DNA of 40,647 bases from an uncultured Collinsella sp. (GTDB lineage: Bacteria; Actinomycetota; Coriobacteriia; Coriobacteriales; Coriobacteriaceae), in NCBI GenBank assembly GCA_958403205.1, contig CATXWM010000019.1, positions 1 to 40,647 of the forward strand, given 5' to 3'. Made by a program: the position numbers and the translations under genes. The notes beneath the pieces were generated by a model, which did no database searches, was not told the DNA's origin, and was given only the letters and a program-made list of their open reading frames with translations. Below, piece by piece: positions 22,762 to 31,568 of the stretch. How positions within the stretch are numbered: the stretch's first letter is position 1; each line of letters opens with the position of its first letter.

Positions 22762-23850
22762 ATGGCATATCGCTCCGTTATTCCGTTTGGCCCGCAGCAC
22801 CCGGTGCTGCCCGAGCCGCTTCATCTGGACCTGGTGATCGAGGACGACCGCGTTCTCGAGGCAATTCCGCAGATCGGCTTTGTGCACCGCGGACTCGAGA
22901 AGCTCACCGAAAAGCGCGACATGCATCAGTTTGGCTACATCGCCGAGCGCATCTGCGGCATTTGCGCCGTGGGCCACAGCTGCGGCTATGCCAGCGCCTG
23001 CGAGCGCATGCTCGACATCGAGGTGCCCGGCCGCGTGCAGTATATCCGCACCATTTTGCACGAGCTTTCGCGCATCCACTCTCATCTACTGTGGCTGGGC
23101 CTGCTCGCCGATGCCTTTGGCTTCGAAGCGTTGTTCTATCGTTCGTGGACCCTGCGCGAGCAGATTCTCAAGATCTTCGAGAGCACTTGCGGCGGTCGCG
23201 TGATCCTTTCGATTAACGAGATCGGCGGCCTTAAGCACGACATTGAGGACTCCGAGCTGGCCGGCATTGTCCAGACGCTTGACGCCATGCGCCCCGACTA
23301 CGAGGCCCTGGTGCATACGTTTTTGGACGACGACAGCTGCGGCGAGCGCTTGCATGGCGTGGGCGTGATCGGCAAGAAGGATGCGCTGGAGCTTTCGATG
23401 GTCGGCCCGTTCGGTCGCGCCTCGGGCGTGGACTACGACGTGCGCATGTTTGGCGACGGTGCCTATGCGGACCTGGCTGCGTTTGAGCCCATCGTTGCCA
23501 CCGATGGAGACTGCTATGCTCGCTGCCAGGTGCGTTGTGCCGAGGTCACGCAGGCCATGGACATCATTAAGGAGCTTGTGGACAAGATCCCACACGACGG
23601 TATCGGCGGGCGCACCAAGCTTACGCCGGCCGACGGCGCGCGCGGCGAGGTTGTGATTGAGCAGCCGCGCGGCGAGGCGTATTACTATGTGCGCGGCAAC
23701 GGCACCAAGAATCTGGACCGTTTTCGCGTGCGCACGCCGACGTCGCAAAACCTGGCAGGTCTGACGCATGCGCTGCAGGGCGTGCTCATTGCCAACGTGC
23801 CCATGATTATCCTGACCATTGATCCCTGCATTAGCTGCACGGAAAGGTAG
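22762..23850 (+). CDS. Ech-type [NiFe] hydrogenase large subunit (EchE/NuoD-like)
   Basis: This is the catalytic subunit. Both nickel-binding cysteine pairs are present: RICGICAVGHS (C65, C68) and the C-terminal DPCISCTER (C356, C359). That separates it from NuoD of complex I, which lacks them. The 362-aa length and the absence of any extension after the last cysteine motif fit group 4 hydrogenases of the Ech type, where no C-terminal cleavage is needed. Other family segments: GPQHPVLPEPL, QIGFVHRGLEKL, ERICG and the REQILKIFE helix. Ech enzymes couple ferredoxin oxidation and H2 formation to ion pumping. Maturation genes (hyp) are not in the window. Confidence 0.95.
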   Translation: MAYRSVIPFGPQHPVLPEPLHLDLVIEDDRVLEAIPQIGFVHRGLEKLTEKRDMHQFGYIAERICGICAVGHSCGYASACERMLDIEVPGRVQYIRTILHELSRIHSHLLWLGLLADAFGFEALFYRSWTLREQILKIFESTCGGRVILSINEIGGLKHDIEDSELAGIVQTLDAMRPDYEALVHTFLDDDSCGERLHGVGVIGKKDALELSMVGPFGRASGVDYDVRMFGDGAYADLAAFEPIVATDGDCYARCQVRCAEVTQAMDIIKELVDKIPHDGIGGRTKLTPADGARGEVVIEQPRGEAYYYVRGNGTKNLDRFRVRTPTSQNLAGLTHALQGVLIANVPMIILTIDPCISCTER

Positions 23851-23857
23851 GCGCGGC

Positions 23858-24199
23858 ATGAGTTTGCTGACATTTGCCAAGACGGCCTTGGGCTCTATGG
23901 TCAAGCAGCCGGTCACGGTGTGCTATCCGCAGGAGAAGCTCGCGGCGCCCAAGCGCCTGCGCGGGCACATCGTCAACGACATGGACGTGTGCATCTGCTG
24001 CGGCATGTGCGTGCGCCGCTGCCCGGCGGGCGCGCTCGCGGTCGATCGCAAGGGTGGAACGTGGTCGATCGACCCGTATGCCTGCGTGGTGTGCGGTGAG
24101 TGCATCGAGAGCTGCCCCAAGCACTGCCTGACTATGGACACCGCTCGTACTCCAGTTGCGGCGAATAAGACTCCCACGGTAGAAACCAAGCCGGAATAG
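23858..24199 (+). CDS. Ech-type hydrogenase ferredoxin-like subunit (EchF/NuoI-like)
   Basis: The 113-aa protein binds two [4Fe-4S] clusters: C45, C48, C51 and C55 (CICCGMCVRRCP), and C76, C79, C82 and C86 (CVVCGECIESCP). It is the entry point for electrons from ferredoxin. The ATG at 23858 is 7 nt past echE. The C-terminus (TPVAANKTPTVETKPE) is a short disordered tail. It is the last gene of the operon and is followed by a strong hairpin. Confidence 0.93.
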   Translation: MSLLTFAKTALGSMVKQPVTVCYPQEKLAAPKRLRGHIVNDMDVCICCGMCVRRCPAGALAVDRKGGTWSIDPYACVVCGECIESCPKHCLTMDTARTPVAANKTPTVETKPE

Positions 24200-24209
24200 A
24201 GCTGGAATA

Positions 24210-24241
24210 GGGCCGGTGGGGCAAAAATGCCCCACCGGCCC
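24210..24241 (+). terminator. Hairpin at the end of the ech operon
   Basis: GGGCCGGTGGGGC pairs perfectly with its complement over AAAAAT. There is no T-run; a second small stem, CCGCGC/GCGCGG, follows at 24241-24256. It probably ends or stabilises the operon transcript. Confidence 0.65.
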
Positions 24242-24274
24242 CGCGCTTAAACGCGCGGTGGAGCCGCCGCGAAC

Positions 24275-24426
24275 AAAACTATGCCGGTTTACTACGACAA
24301 ATCGCCTACTCCTAACCACACCGCATGTGGTAAAACCAAAACCGCAGGTAGACGGCTTGCAGCTTTGCGAAAAAGCCACGCGTGGTCGGACGCCTTCTTT
24401 TTATCGTAGTAAACCGGCATAGTTTT
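24275..24426. repeat. Palindromic intergenic repeat, copy A
   Basis: A perfect 23-bp inverted repeat, AAAACTATGCCGGTTTAC plus TACGA at 24275-24297, returns at 24404-24426. The interior contains the core AAAACCGCAGGTAGACG (~24337-24354) shared with copies B and C. The outer flank GAAATGGCATCATATCGGTA also matches copy C. No coding capacity is supported. Confidence 0.85.
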
Positions 24427-24454
24427 GAAATGGCATCATATCGGTAACAGCCAT

Positions 24455-24490
24455 TGATCCCCCAAGGGCGGAGGAAAACGGATCATTTTT
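24455..24490 (+). repeat. GGAAAACGGATCA-type short palindromic motif
   Basis: TGATCC…GGATCA ends enclose CCCAAGGG and GGAGGAAAAC. The same block follows repeat copy B at 31276-31310, and a partial match lies at 9489-9515 on the other strand. It appears to be a module of the same repeat family. Confidence 0.6.
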
Positions 24491-24535
24491 GCCTGATGGC
24501 TCCGAGTCGCACCCGTTTTCCTGCGAAAACGCTCG

Positions 24536-24566
24536 TGTCTCAACTTTGGTGAGACATTTGTCTCAC
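24536..24566. promoter_or_regulatory. Operator-like triple TGTCTCA/TGAGACA repeat
   Basis: TGTCTCA (24536-24542), GTGAGACA (24549-24556) and TGTCTCAC (24559-24566) are alternating inverted copies. The last two form a perfect 8-bp palindrome with 2-nt spacer. They lie about 100 nt upstream of the adhesin start and could be a repressor or activator site, or switchable RNA pairing. Confidence 0.45.
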
Positions 24567-24667
24567 GCCCAAAACCGAATCTGGAACATGTGTCACCTGC
24601 CCTAATTGCGTCTTATTCCGTAACTTTAGGCTGATGCAAGGTCTGAGCCTGCGAGAAGGGAGACGCG

Positions 24668-27600
24668 ATGAGTAAGTACACGAGGGGTCTCTTGGCGGTG
24701 ATACTGGCCGTAGTGCTGGTGTTGCCGGCTGCAGCATTTGCCATGCTGCCCGAGGCCAACGCCAGGTCCAGCACCGGAATGGACGGACCGACAATGGCCG
24801 GAAAGGTTGTCGACCCCGATACCAGCGGTCGCTGGGAAATCTGGGCGGCAGGCCACGGTGGCAATAAGGTAACGACCCAAAACGTCGGCCGAATCTGGAC
24901 CGACAAGACGGTCAAGGCAACCGAGGAAAACGAAGCGTCAGATTTTGTGACTACGCTTTCGGCGATGTCCTCGACGTCTAATTCAACCGTGACGGTTACC
25001 ACGCCGCTCGACATCGTGATGGTGCTGGATGCTTCTGGCTCAATGGATCGCGCTATGGGCGATACCGACAACACTAAGCGCATTACAGCTCTGAAGAACG
25101 CTGCCTATAGCTTTATCGATACTATTGCCAAGCAAAACGAGGGTATCGAGGGCGTGGATAGGCAACATAAGGTTGCTATCGTTAAGTTTTCGGGAGATAC
25201 GACCAAAAAGGTCGGTAATGATACCTATCGCGCTGACGGCTACACCTACAACTACTCGCAGGTGATGTCGGGCCTGACCGATTGCTCCGGCCCCGGCGTG
25301 ACTGATCTTAAGAAAACAATTAAGGCTATTAAGCCTGCCGGCGCCACGCGTGCCGACTATGGTCTAGAACTGGCCGAGGGCATCACTTCTGGTCGCGCGG
25401 ACGCCAAGAAGATTGTTGTGTTCTTTACCGACGGCACGCCAACGAAAGTTGACAAGTTTGACCCTGGCGTCGCCAACGATGCTGTGACGGCTGCCAAGAA
25501 TATGAAGGACAGCAAGGCTGCCGTCTATACCATCGGCATCTTTGACGGTGCGAACCCCAGCGCCAGTATCCAAGATTCGAATACAAGCCAAGAAAACAAA
25601 TTCATGCAGGCCGTTTCGAGCAACTATCCCAATGCCACGGCATGGAACGCTCACGGCACGTGTGCGGAAAACTCCGACTACTATAAGTCGGCGACCAATG
25701 CCGAAGAGCTCAAGAAGGTCTTCGATGACATCTCTCAGGCCATCACATCGGAGCCGCCTTATCCGACCGAAATCCATAAGGGCTACGACGAGACCAAGTC
25801 CGGCTACATCACGTTTACCGACGAGCTAGGCGACTTTATGCAGGTCGACGGATTTGCCGAAGTCGTCATCAACGGCACGCCGTTTACGAAGGCGAGCAAG
25901 ACGGTCAACAAAGAGACCAATACCGACACCTACGAGTTCGCCGGCAAGGCAAAAGACCTGCTCATTACCGTGCAGCGCGCCGGCGATGACAATCCCCAGA
26001 AGGGCGATATCGTAACGGTCAATATTCCTGCGTCGTTGATTCCGCTGAGTCACTTTAAGACCGTAGACGGCAAGCTTTCGGTCGACAGCGTTAAGCCCAT
26101 TCAGGTGAAGTATGCCTCGAGCGTGAAGAGGGACGCCCTCGATAACCTGTTTACGCCTGAGAAGGTCACGGGACTCAAGGACTACATCGAGAACAATACG
26201 ACTGTCGTTGACGGCACCAAGACCGTGAGTTTCTACGCGAACAAGTGGAGCGGTGGTGCGTTGGGTGATACGGTCGCGACCTTTGAGCCGGCCGACACCA
26301 ACCGCTACTACTACTTCCAGAAGCAGACTCCCATTTACACGGACAAGGGCTGCACGCAGCCTGCAAAGAATTCGCTGACAGATACCGGCACCTATTACTA
26401 CAAGGATGAGTTTGAGGAGCAGGGCTCGAACGGCGAGGCCAAGCCCGCCACCGCCGTCATCGAGTTTATCGGCGGCGACGCTGCGAAGTTTGACGGCGCT
26501 ATTGTTGCCGACAAGGACGGCAACCTTTCGTTTAGCGTGGGAATCGCGCGTCTGGCCTTTATCGACGAGCTCCACACTACCAAGGGCAGCGTGGGCGGCA
26601 ACAACACTGGCACTGCGACCGACGTTCTCAACCCCAAGTGGAACAACGTGTCCGCCAAGGCGACCGCGACGCATGTCAATTCCTACCTGGGCAACAACGG
26701 CAAGATTAGCTTTGCGTACAACATGACGCCGGCAACGGTAGAAACCGAGGCCGGCTTTGGCCTGACCAAGGTGCTCGAGGGTCGCGACTGGACGAAGGGG
26801 GACACGTTTGAGTTTGGGCTGACGTCCGAGAACGGTGCCCCGATACCCGAGTCCGCGACAGCGCCCGTGACCGCGTCTGTGACCAAGGACGATCTGGACG
26901 ACAATGGTAAGGCTGTTATCGACTTCGGCACGATCAAATACACCGAGCCTGGCACGTACGTCTACAGGGTCAGCGAAAAGAACGCCGGGACCACGGTTGA
27001 CGGCATTGCCTACAGCAAGAACGTCGCGGAGGTCACCGTGACGGTAACGCCCAACAAGAGGGGCGAGCTCAGCGCCGCTGTGAAGGTGACTTGGAGCGAA
27101 GCCGACGAGACCGAGTTCAAGAACGCCTACACTGCGGAGCCTGTTGAGTCCAGCGCTACCGACAAGATTGACGTGACCAAGTCTCTGACCGGGCGCGACC
27201 TTACGGCCGGTGAGTTCAGCTTTGAGCTGCGCGAGATTAAGGGTGAGGACTCTGATCTTATCGAGACCGTTAAGAACGCCGCCGACGGCAAGGTGACGTT
27301 CAGTGCCATCAAGTACACCGAGATCGGCCGGCACACCTACATGCTGCATGAGGTTAAGGGCAACGCCGGCGGTATTGACTACGATGACGCGTTCTACACC
27401 ATCGTGACGACCATCAGCGATAACGGCAAGGGCCAGCTGGTGGCCACGCACGAGCTGAAGGGCGCCGAGGACGTCAAGAGTATCGAGTTCAAGAACGCCT
27501 ACACCACGAATGCTGCCGAGGCATCGCTTGCGGGCATCAAGAACCTGCAGGTCGCCGACGGCTTGACCCCGGCTGACATTGCCGGCAAGTTCACCTTTAC

Positions 27601-30600
27601 CGTGACCGGTGAAGAGGGCGCACCCATGCCCGCGAATGCGAGCGTGACCAATGATGCCAAGGGCAAGGTCGACTTTGGCAAGATTACCTTTACGCTCGAC
27701 GACCTTAACAAGGCTCTGGGCGAGAAGCCCGAGAAGCGCGAGCACACCTTTACCTATACCGTGACCGAGTCCGGCGAGGTCGCTGGCGTGACCAACGACG
27801 CCAAGCTGTCGCGCGAGGTTTCCTTCACCGTGACCGATGACGGCAAGGGCAATCTGAGCGTATCCTGCAAGCCGGACGGCGATGTGGCATTTACGTTCAC
27901 CAATACCTATAACGTGACGCCTGTCGAGACGAGCGTCACCGACCAGATCACCGCGAACAAGGTCCTGACCGGGCGTGAGCTTGCTGCCGGCGAGTTCTCT
28001 TTTGAGCTGGTCGAGGGCGACGAGGTTGTCGCCAAGGGCACCAACGCTGCCGACGGCACGATCGCCATGGACAAGATCGCCTACGACAAGCTTGGTAAGC
28101 ACACCTACACGCTGCGCGAGGCCAAGGGCGGAACCACCAGCAAGGGCGTCACCTACAGCGACGCCAAGTACACCATCGAGACCACCATCACGGACAACGG
28201 TGACGGCACCCTCAAGGCCGAGCATGTCCTGAAAGGTACCGAGCCCGCCGAGTTCAAGAACACCTACAGCGTAACCCCGCTCGATGCAGAGCTCGACTTT
28301 GACCTGAGCAAGGTCATCAGCGGCCGCGACTGGACGGATGGGGACGAGTTTAGCTTTACCATCACCGCCCCCGAAGGCGCCCCGCTGCCCGATCCCGCAA
28401 CCGTAACCGTGAGCAAGAAGGACGCGAAGGACGGCATCGCCGCCATCAAGTTCGGCAAGATTCACTACGCTGCCGCCGGAACCTATAAGTACGAGATTCG
28501 CGAGAACGCGGGCAGCACGGTCGGTATGACGTATGACGCGCATGTCGCAACCGCCGAAGTGATCGTGACCGAGGACAGCGATGGCAACCTGACCGCAAAC
28601 GTCACCAAGAAGGAAAACGGACGCTTTACCAACACGTACCGCACTGAGCTCGATTACGCCGCGGCCGGCGGCCTCAAGCTCAGCAAGACCCTCTACGGAC
28701 GTCCCATGACCGAGGGGCAGTTCACCTTTACCGTGACGCCCGCCGACGATGATTCGGCTCGCGCACTTGGCCTGCTTCCCGGGGCCAACAACTTCGAGTC
28801 CCCTGCAACGATAGAGGGAACGGTCGGTCAGATTGACATCCTGGCGGGCCATGAGGCCAAATTTACGCAGGCTGATGCCGGCAAGACCTTTACGTACACC
28901 GTGGCCGAGAAGAACGACGGCCAGCCGGGTTACACCTACGACGACGCTGTCCGCACCGTGACGATCGCCATCGCCGACGACACCGCCGGTACGCTCACCG
29001 CCACGACGACCGTCTCCGGCGGTTCCGAGGGCACGCTGGTGACCGAGTACAAGACCGGCGCGGCTGCGGTCGAGAGCGCCGTGGTTCCGTTCGTCAACAG
29101 TTATAGCGCTACGACCAACACGCCTGGTGGCACCGCTGCTCAGGTCGTTGCCGCCAAGACCCTGACCGGTCGCCCGATGGTCGACGGCGAGTTCTGGTTC
29201 GGTATCGCCTATCAGGGTGAGCTTGTGGGTTATGAAAATCTCAAGCCCAATATCGGCGGGCACGTGAGCTTTGATGCTCTGCACTACGACACCAAGATGC
29301 TTGCCGATCTTGAGTCTGCTGGGCTTGCCCATCGTACCGATAAGGACGGCAAGCTTGCCTGGACCATTAACTACACGGCCTACGAAGATTTATTCGGGCT
29401 GCCAAATGGCGTTTCCGCTACAACGTGGAGCTTTGGCTTTAAGGTTATCGTCGTCGACAACGGTGACGGTACCCTGACGGCAACGGTCGACTACGGCGGC
29501 GTCGAGCCCTTGTTCGAGAACGTCTACGGCGCCGAGGCCGTCGATGCCGCGCTCACCGGTACTAAGAAGCTCCAGGTTGCCGAGGGCCTGGCCCCGGCCG
29601 ACATCACGGGTAAGTTCACCTTTACCGTGACCGCCGACGAGGCTGGTGCCCCGATGCCCGAGCGCACGACCGCAACCAACGACGCGGCCGGCAACGTGGA
29701 CTTTGGCAAGATCCACTTTACGCTCGAGGACCTCAACCGCGCCCTGGGCGTGGCGGACGATGCGACCGATAAGGCCGAGGCGGACGAAGCTGACGAGGCC
29801 GAGGCCGACGAGGCTGACGAGACCGAAGCTGAAGAGGCCGACGCTGACGCCAACGCCGACGAGCCCGAGCCTGCGGCCCCCACCGCTCCGCGCTCGCACA
29901 CTTTTACGTACACGGTAACCGAGACCGGCAGCGCCCCTGGCGTGACTAACGATGCCAACGCCACGCGCAAGGTTTCCTATACCGTGACTGACGACGGCAC
30001 CGGACATCTGAGCGTCAAGCGCGAAGGCGACGACGGTGCTGCCTTCACGTTCACCAACACCTACAGCGTGGCGCCTACCGATTCTTCCGTGACCGATCAG
30101 GTCAAGACGGTCAAGCGTCTGACCGGACGCGACCTTGCAGCTGGCGAGTTCACGTTTGATCTGCTCGAGGACGACGTGGTTGTCGCAAGCGGCGCCAACG
30201 ACGCCAACGGCACTGTGACACTGAGCCCGATCCGCTACGAGGCGCCCGGTACGCACACGTACACGCTGCGCGAGGCTTGCCCCAACGCGCTCGGCCTGTA
30301 CAAGGGCGTCACCTATGACGGCACGACCTACACCGTCGTGACCACCGTCTCTGACAACGGCGATGGCACACTGGCCGTGACGCACAAGCTCGAGGGAACC
30401 ACCGAGTCGGCTGGTTTTACCAACAAGTATCACGCCATGCCCACCCAAGTCTCCATCGGCGCCATCAAGGTGCTCGAGGGACGCGAGCTCAAGAAGGACG
30501 AGTTCAGCTTTAAGCTCGTTGGCGAGGGCATCGAGTCCACCGTCACCAACGATGCCGACGGTAAGATCAGCTTCGACAAGTTTGAGTACGACGAGCCCGG

Positions 30601-30964
30601 TACGCACGTCTACACCATCAGCGAGGTCAAGGGCGACGAGGCCGGTATGACCTACGACAAGTCCGTCTTTACCGCGACCGTCAACGTGGTCGATGACGGC
30701 GAGGGCAGCCTCAAGGCAAGCGTCGCCTTTGCCAAGGGCGACAAGAGCGTCGAGGGCATCGTGTTCAACAACACGTACAAGAAGCCCGAGACTCCTACGC
30801 CGACGCCCGACCCCGGCACGCCCAAGACCGTGACGAACATCGTCAAGACGGTCAAGGGTTTCCTGCCCACCACGGGTGACCAGCAGGCTGCCGCACTGCT
30901 CATGGCATTCGTCATCGCCATGGCCGGCGTCGGAGCTCTGGTCTGGGGCATCCGTAAGCGCTAG
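24668..30964 (+). CDS. Giant LPXTG-anchored VWA adhesin with ~10 Spy0128-type pilin repeats
   Basis: The 2098-aa surface protein begins with a signal peptide (KYTRGLLAVILAVVLVLPAA, likely cut near AFA, residues 23-25). A von Willebrand A domain follows (~115-360) with MIDAS residues D121-x-S123-x-S125 and FFTDGTPT. After a ~330-residue linker domain come about ten FctA/Spy0128-type repeats, starting near residues 697, 831, 951, 1091, 1210, 1335, 1490, 1628, 1808 and 1928. Their signature is K-x-L-x-G-R-x-x-x-x-G-E-F-x-F, closing with F-x-N-x-Y, the pattern of domains that form Lys-Asn isopeptide bonds. Repeats 3 and 8 are a variant (LQVADGLTPADIAGKFTFTV). The C-terminus has LPTTG (2066-2070), a hydrophobic helix and RKR. 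GAAGGGAG precedes the ATG. A role as a pilus tip or long stalk adhesin is inferred. No sortase is in the window. Confidence 0.93.
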   Translation: MSKYTRGLLAVILAVVLVLPAAAFAMLPEANARSSTGMDGPTMAGKVVDPDTSGRWEIWAAGHGGNKVTTQNVGRIWTDKTVKATEENEASDFVTTLSAMSSTSNSTVTVTTPLDIVMVLDASGSMDRAMGDTDNTKRITALKNAAYSFIDTIAKQNEGIEGVDRQHKVAIVKFSGDTTKKVGNDTYRADGYTYNYSQVMSGLTDCSGPGVTDLKKTIKAIKPAGATRADYGLELAEGITSGRADAKKIVVFFTDGTPTKVDKFDPGVANDAVTAAKNMKDSKAAVYTIGIFDGANPSASIQDSNTSQENKFMQAVSSNYPNATAWNAHGTCAENSDYYKSATNAEELKKVFDDISQAITSEPPYPTEIHKGYDETKSGYITFTDELGDFMQVDGFAEVVINGTPFTKASKTVNKETNTDTYEFAGKAKDLLITVQRAGDDNPQKGDIVTVNIPASLIPLSHFKTVDGKLSVDSVKPIQVKYASSVKRDALDNLFTPEKVTGLKDYIENNTTVVDGTKTVSFYANKWSGGALGDTVATFEPADTNRYYYFQKQTPIYTDKGCTQPAKNSLTDTGTYYYKDEFEEQGSNGEAKPATAVIEFIGGDAAKFDGAIVADKDGNLSFSVGIARLAFIDELHTTKGSVGGNNTGTATDVLNPKWNNVSAKATATHVNSYLGNNGKISFAYNMTPATVETEAGFGLTKVLEGRDWTKGDTFEFGLTSENGAPIPESATAPVTASVTKDDLDDNGKAVIDFGTIKYTEPGTYVYRVSEKNAGTTVDGIAYSKNVAEVTVTVTPNKRGELSAAVKVTWSEADETEFKNAYTAEPVESSATDKIDVTKSLTGRDLTAGEFSFELREIKGEDSDLIETVKNAADGKVTFSAIKYTEIGRHTYMLHEVKGNAGGIDYDDAFYTIVTTISDNGKGQLVATHELKGAEDVKSIEFKNAYTTNAAEASLAGIKNLQVADGLTPADIAGKFTFTVTGEEGAPMPANASVTNDAKGKVDFGKITFTLDDLNKALGEKPEKREHTFTYTVTESGEVAGVTNDAKLSREVSFTVTDDGKGNLSVSCKPDGDVAFTFTNTYNVTPVETSVTDQITANKVLTGRELAAGEFSFELVEGDEVVAKGTNAADGTIAMDKIAYDKLGKHTYTLREAKGGTTSKGVTYSDAKYTIETTITDNGDGTLKAEHVLKGTEPAEFKNTYSVTPLDAELDFDLSKVISGRDWTDGDEFSFTITAPEGAPLPDPATVTVSKKDAKDGIAAIKFGKIHYAAAGTYKYEIRENAGSTVGMTYDAHVATAEVIVTEDSDGNLTANVTKKENGRFTNTYRTELDYAAAGGLKLSKTLYGRPMTEGQFTFTVTPADDDSARALGLLPGANNFESPATIEGTVGQIDILAGHEAKFTQADAGKTFTYTVAEKNDGQPGYTYDDAVRTVTIAIADDTAGTLTATTTVSGGSEGTLVTEYKTGAAAVESAVVPFVNSYSATTNTPGGTAAQVVAAKTLTGRPMVDGEFWFGIAYQGELVGYENLKPNIGGHVSFDALHYDTKMLADLESAGLAHRTDKDGKLAWTINYTAYEDLFGLPNGVSATTWSFGFKVIVVDNGDGTLTATVDYGGVEPLFENVYGAEAVDAALTGTKKLQVAEGLAPADITGKFTFTVTADEAGAPMPERTTATNDAAGNVDFGKIHFTLEDLNRALGVADDATDKAEADEADEAEADEADETEAEEADADANADEPEPAAPTAPRSHTFTYTVTETGSAPGVTNDANATRKVSYTVTDDGTGHLSVKREGDDGAAFTFTNTYSVAPTDSSVTDQVKTVKRLTGRDLAAGEFTFDLLEDDVVVASGANDANGTVTLSPIRYEAPGTHTYTLREACPNALGLYKGVTYDGTTYTVVTTVSDNGDGTLAVTHKLEGTTESAGFTNKYHAMPTQVSIGAIKVLEGRELKKDEFSFKLVGEGIESTVTNDADGKISFDKFEYDEPGTHVYTISEVKGDEAGMTYDKSVFTATVNVVDDGEGSLKASVAFAKGDKSVEGIVFNNTYKKPETPTPTPDPGTPKTVTNIVKTVKGFLPTTGDQQAAALLMAFVIAMAGVGALVWGIRKR

Positions 30965-30977
30965 ACGCGCTGGCAGC

Positions 30978-31001
30978 GCCCGGGGCCAAAAGGCCCCGGG
31001 C
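30978..31001 (+). terminator. First hairpin after the adhesin gene
   Basis: GCCCGGGGCC pairs perfectly with GGCCCCGGGC over AAAA, 13 nt past the stop. No T-run follows. Confidence 0.6.
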
Positions 31002-31043
31002 GGCTGGCGGGGAGCCAGAACACAGCCCCCACCCCCACCCCCA

Positions 31044-31084
31044 GCCGCCACGGAGGTATCTCCCTCCTCCGTGGCGGCGCTTTT
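31044..31084 (+). terminator. Intrinsic terminator after the adhesin gene
   Basis: GCCGCCACGGAGG pairs with CCTCCGTGGCGGC around a short loop, followed by GCTTTT. Stronger than the hairpin at 30978. Confidence 0.8.
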
Positions 31085-31100
31085 GTGCGTAGGGGGGGAC

Positions 31101-31263
31101 CGCCACGAAATCGGCCCATCTACTACGTTTAGCCCCTTACCCCCAACCATGCCAAAAAAACGCGAAAACAAAACCGCAGGTAGAACGCCTGTGGTTTTGC
31201 TCAAAACGAAGGTATGGTCAGGGGTATCGAGTTAAACGTAGTAGATGGGCCGATTTCGTGGCG
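31101..31263. repeat. Palindromic intergenic repeat, copy B
   Basis: A perfect 31-bp inverted repeat has arms 31101-31131 (CGCCACGAAATCGGCCCATC…) and 31233-31263. The arms share nothing obvious with copies A and C, but the interior has the same core: CCCCAACCATGCC, GCGAAAACAAAACCGCAGG with TAGAACG (31161-31186), TTTTGC and GGTATGG. Confidence 0.85.
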
Positions 31264-31275
31264 AGCGGTTCCGGT

Positions 31276-31310
31276 TGATCCCTTGGGAACGGAAGAAAAC
31301 GGATCATTTT
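31276..31310 (+). repeat. GGAAGAAAACGGATCA motif, second copy
   Basis: TGATCCCTTGGGAACGGAAG followed by AAAACGGATCATTTT parallels the block at 24455-24490. In both places it directly follows a member of the palindromic repeat family. Confidence 0.6.
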
Positions 31311-31355
31311 GGTCCCGCGAGGCTGGCGGAGGCACTCGTGCGGGGCCGCCCGAAC

Positions 31356-31507
31356 AAAACTATGCCGGTTTACGGGGCTGAGTCACGAGTCCCCAACCAT
31401 GCCGATATTCGTGAAAATAAAACCGCAGGTAGACGGGCCGTCATTTTGCAGAAAACACGGGTATGGATGAGGGTCCTGAGTTTAGCCCCGTAAACCGGCA
31501 TAGTTTT
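31356..31507. repeat. Palindromic intergenic repeat, copy C
   Basis: A perfect 24-bp inverted repeat has arms at 31356-31379 (AAAACTATGCCGGTTTACGG…) and 31484-31507. The outer 18 bp of the arms match copy A; the inner end differs but stays paired. The interior has the core CCCCAACCATGCC, AAAACCGCAGGTAGACG, TTTTGC-GAAAA and GGTATGG, closer to copy B. Confidence 0.85.
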
Positions 31508-31568
31508 GAAATGGCATTAAATCGGTAGCAGCCATTTTGCTATGCCGGGGCGGTCGGCCGTTGGGTAA

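Noticed and set aside
22762..23850. Respiratory complex I (NuoD) as the identity of this subunit
   Set aside because: Both [NiFe] cysteine motifs are present and the NADH-oxidising subunits NuoE/F/G are absent, so a group 4 hydrogenase fits better.
25826..29332. 1168-codon minus-strand open frame opposite the adhesin
   Set aside because: Its apparent repeats merely reflect the pilin repeats on the other strand; no start signal or family match.
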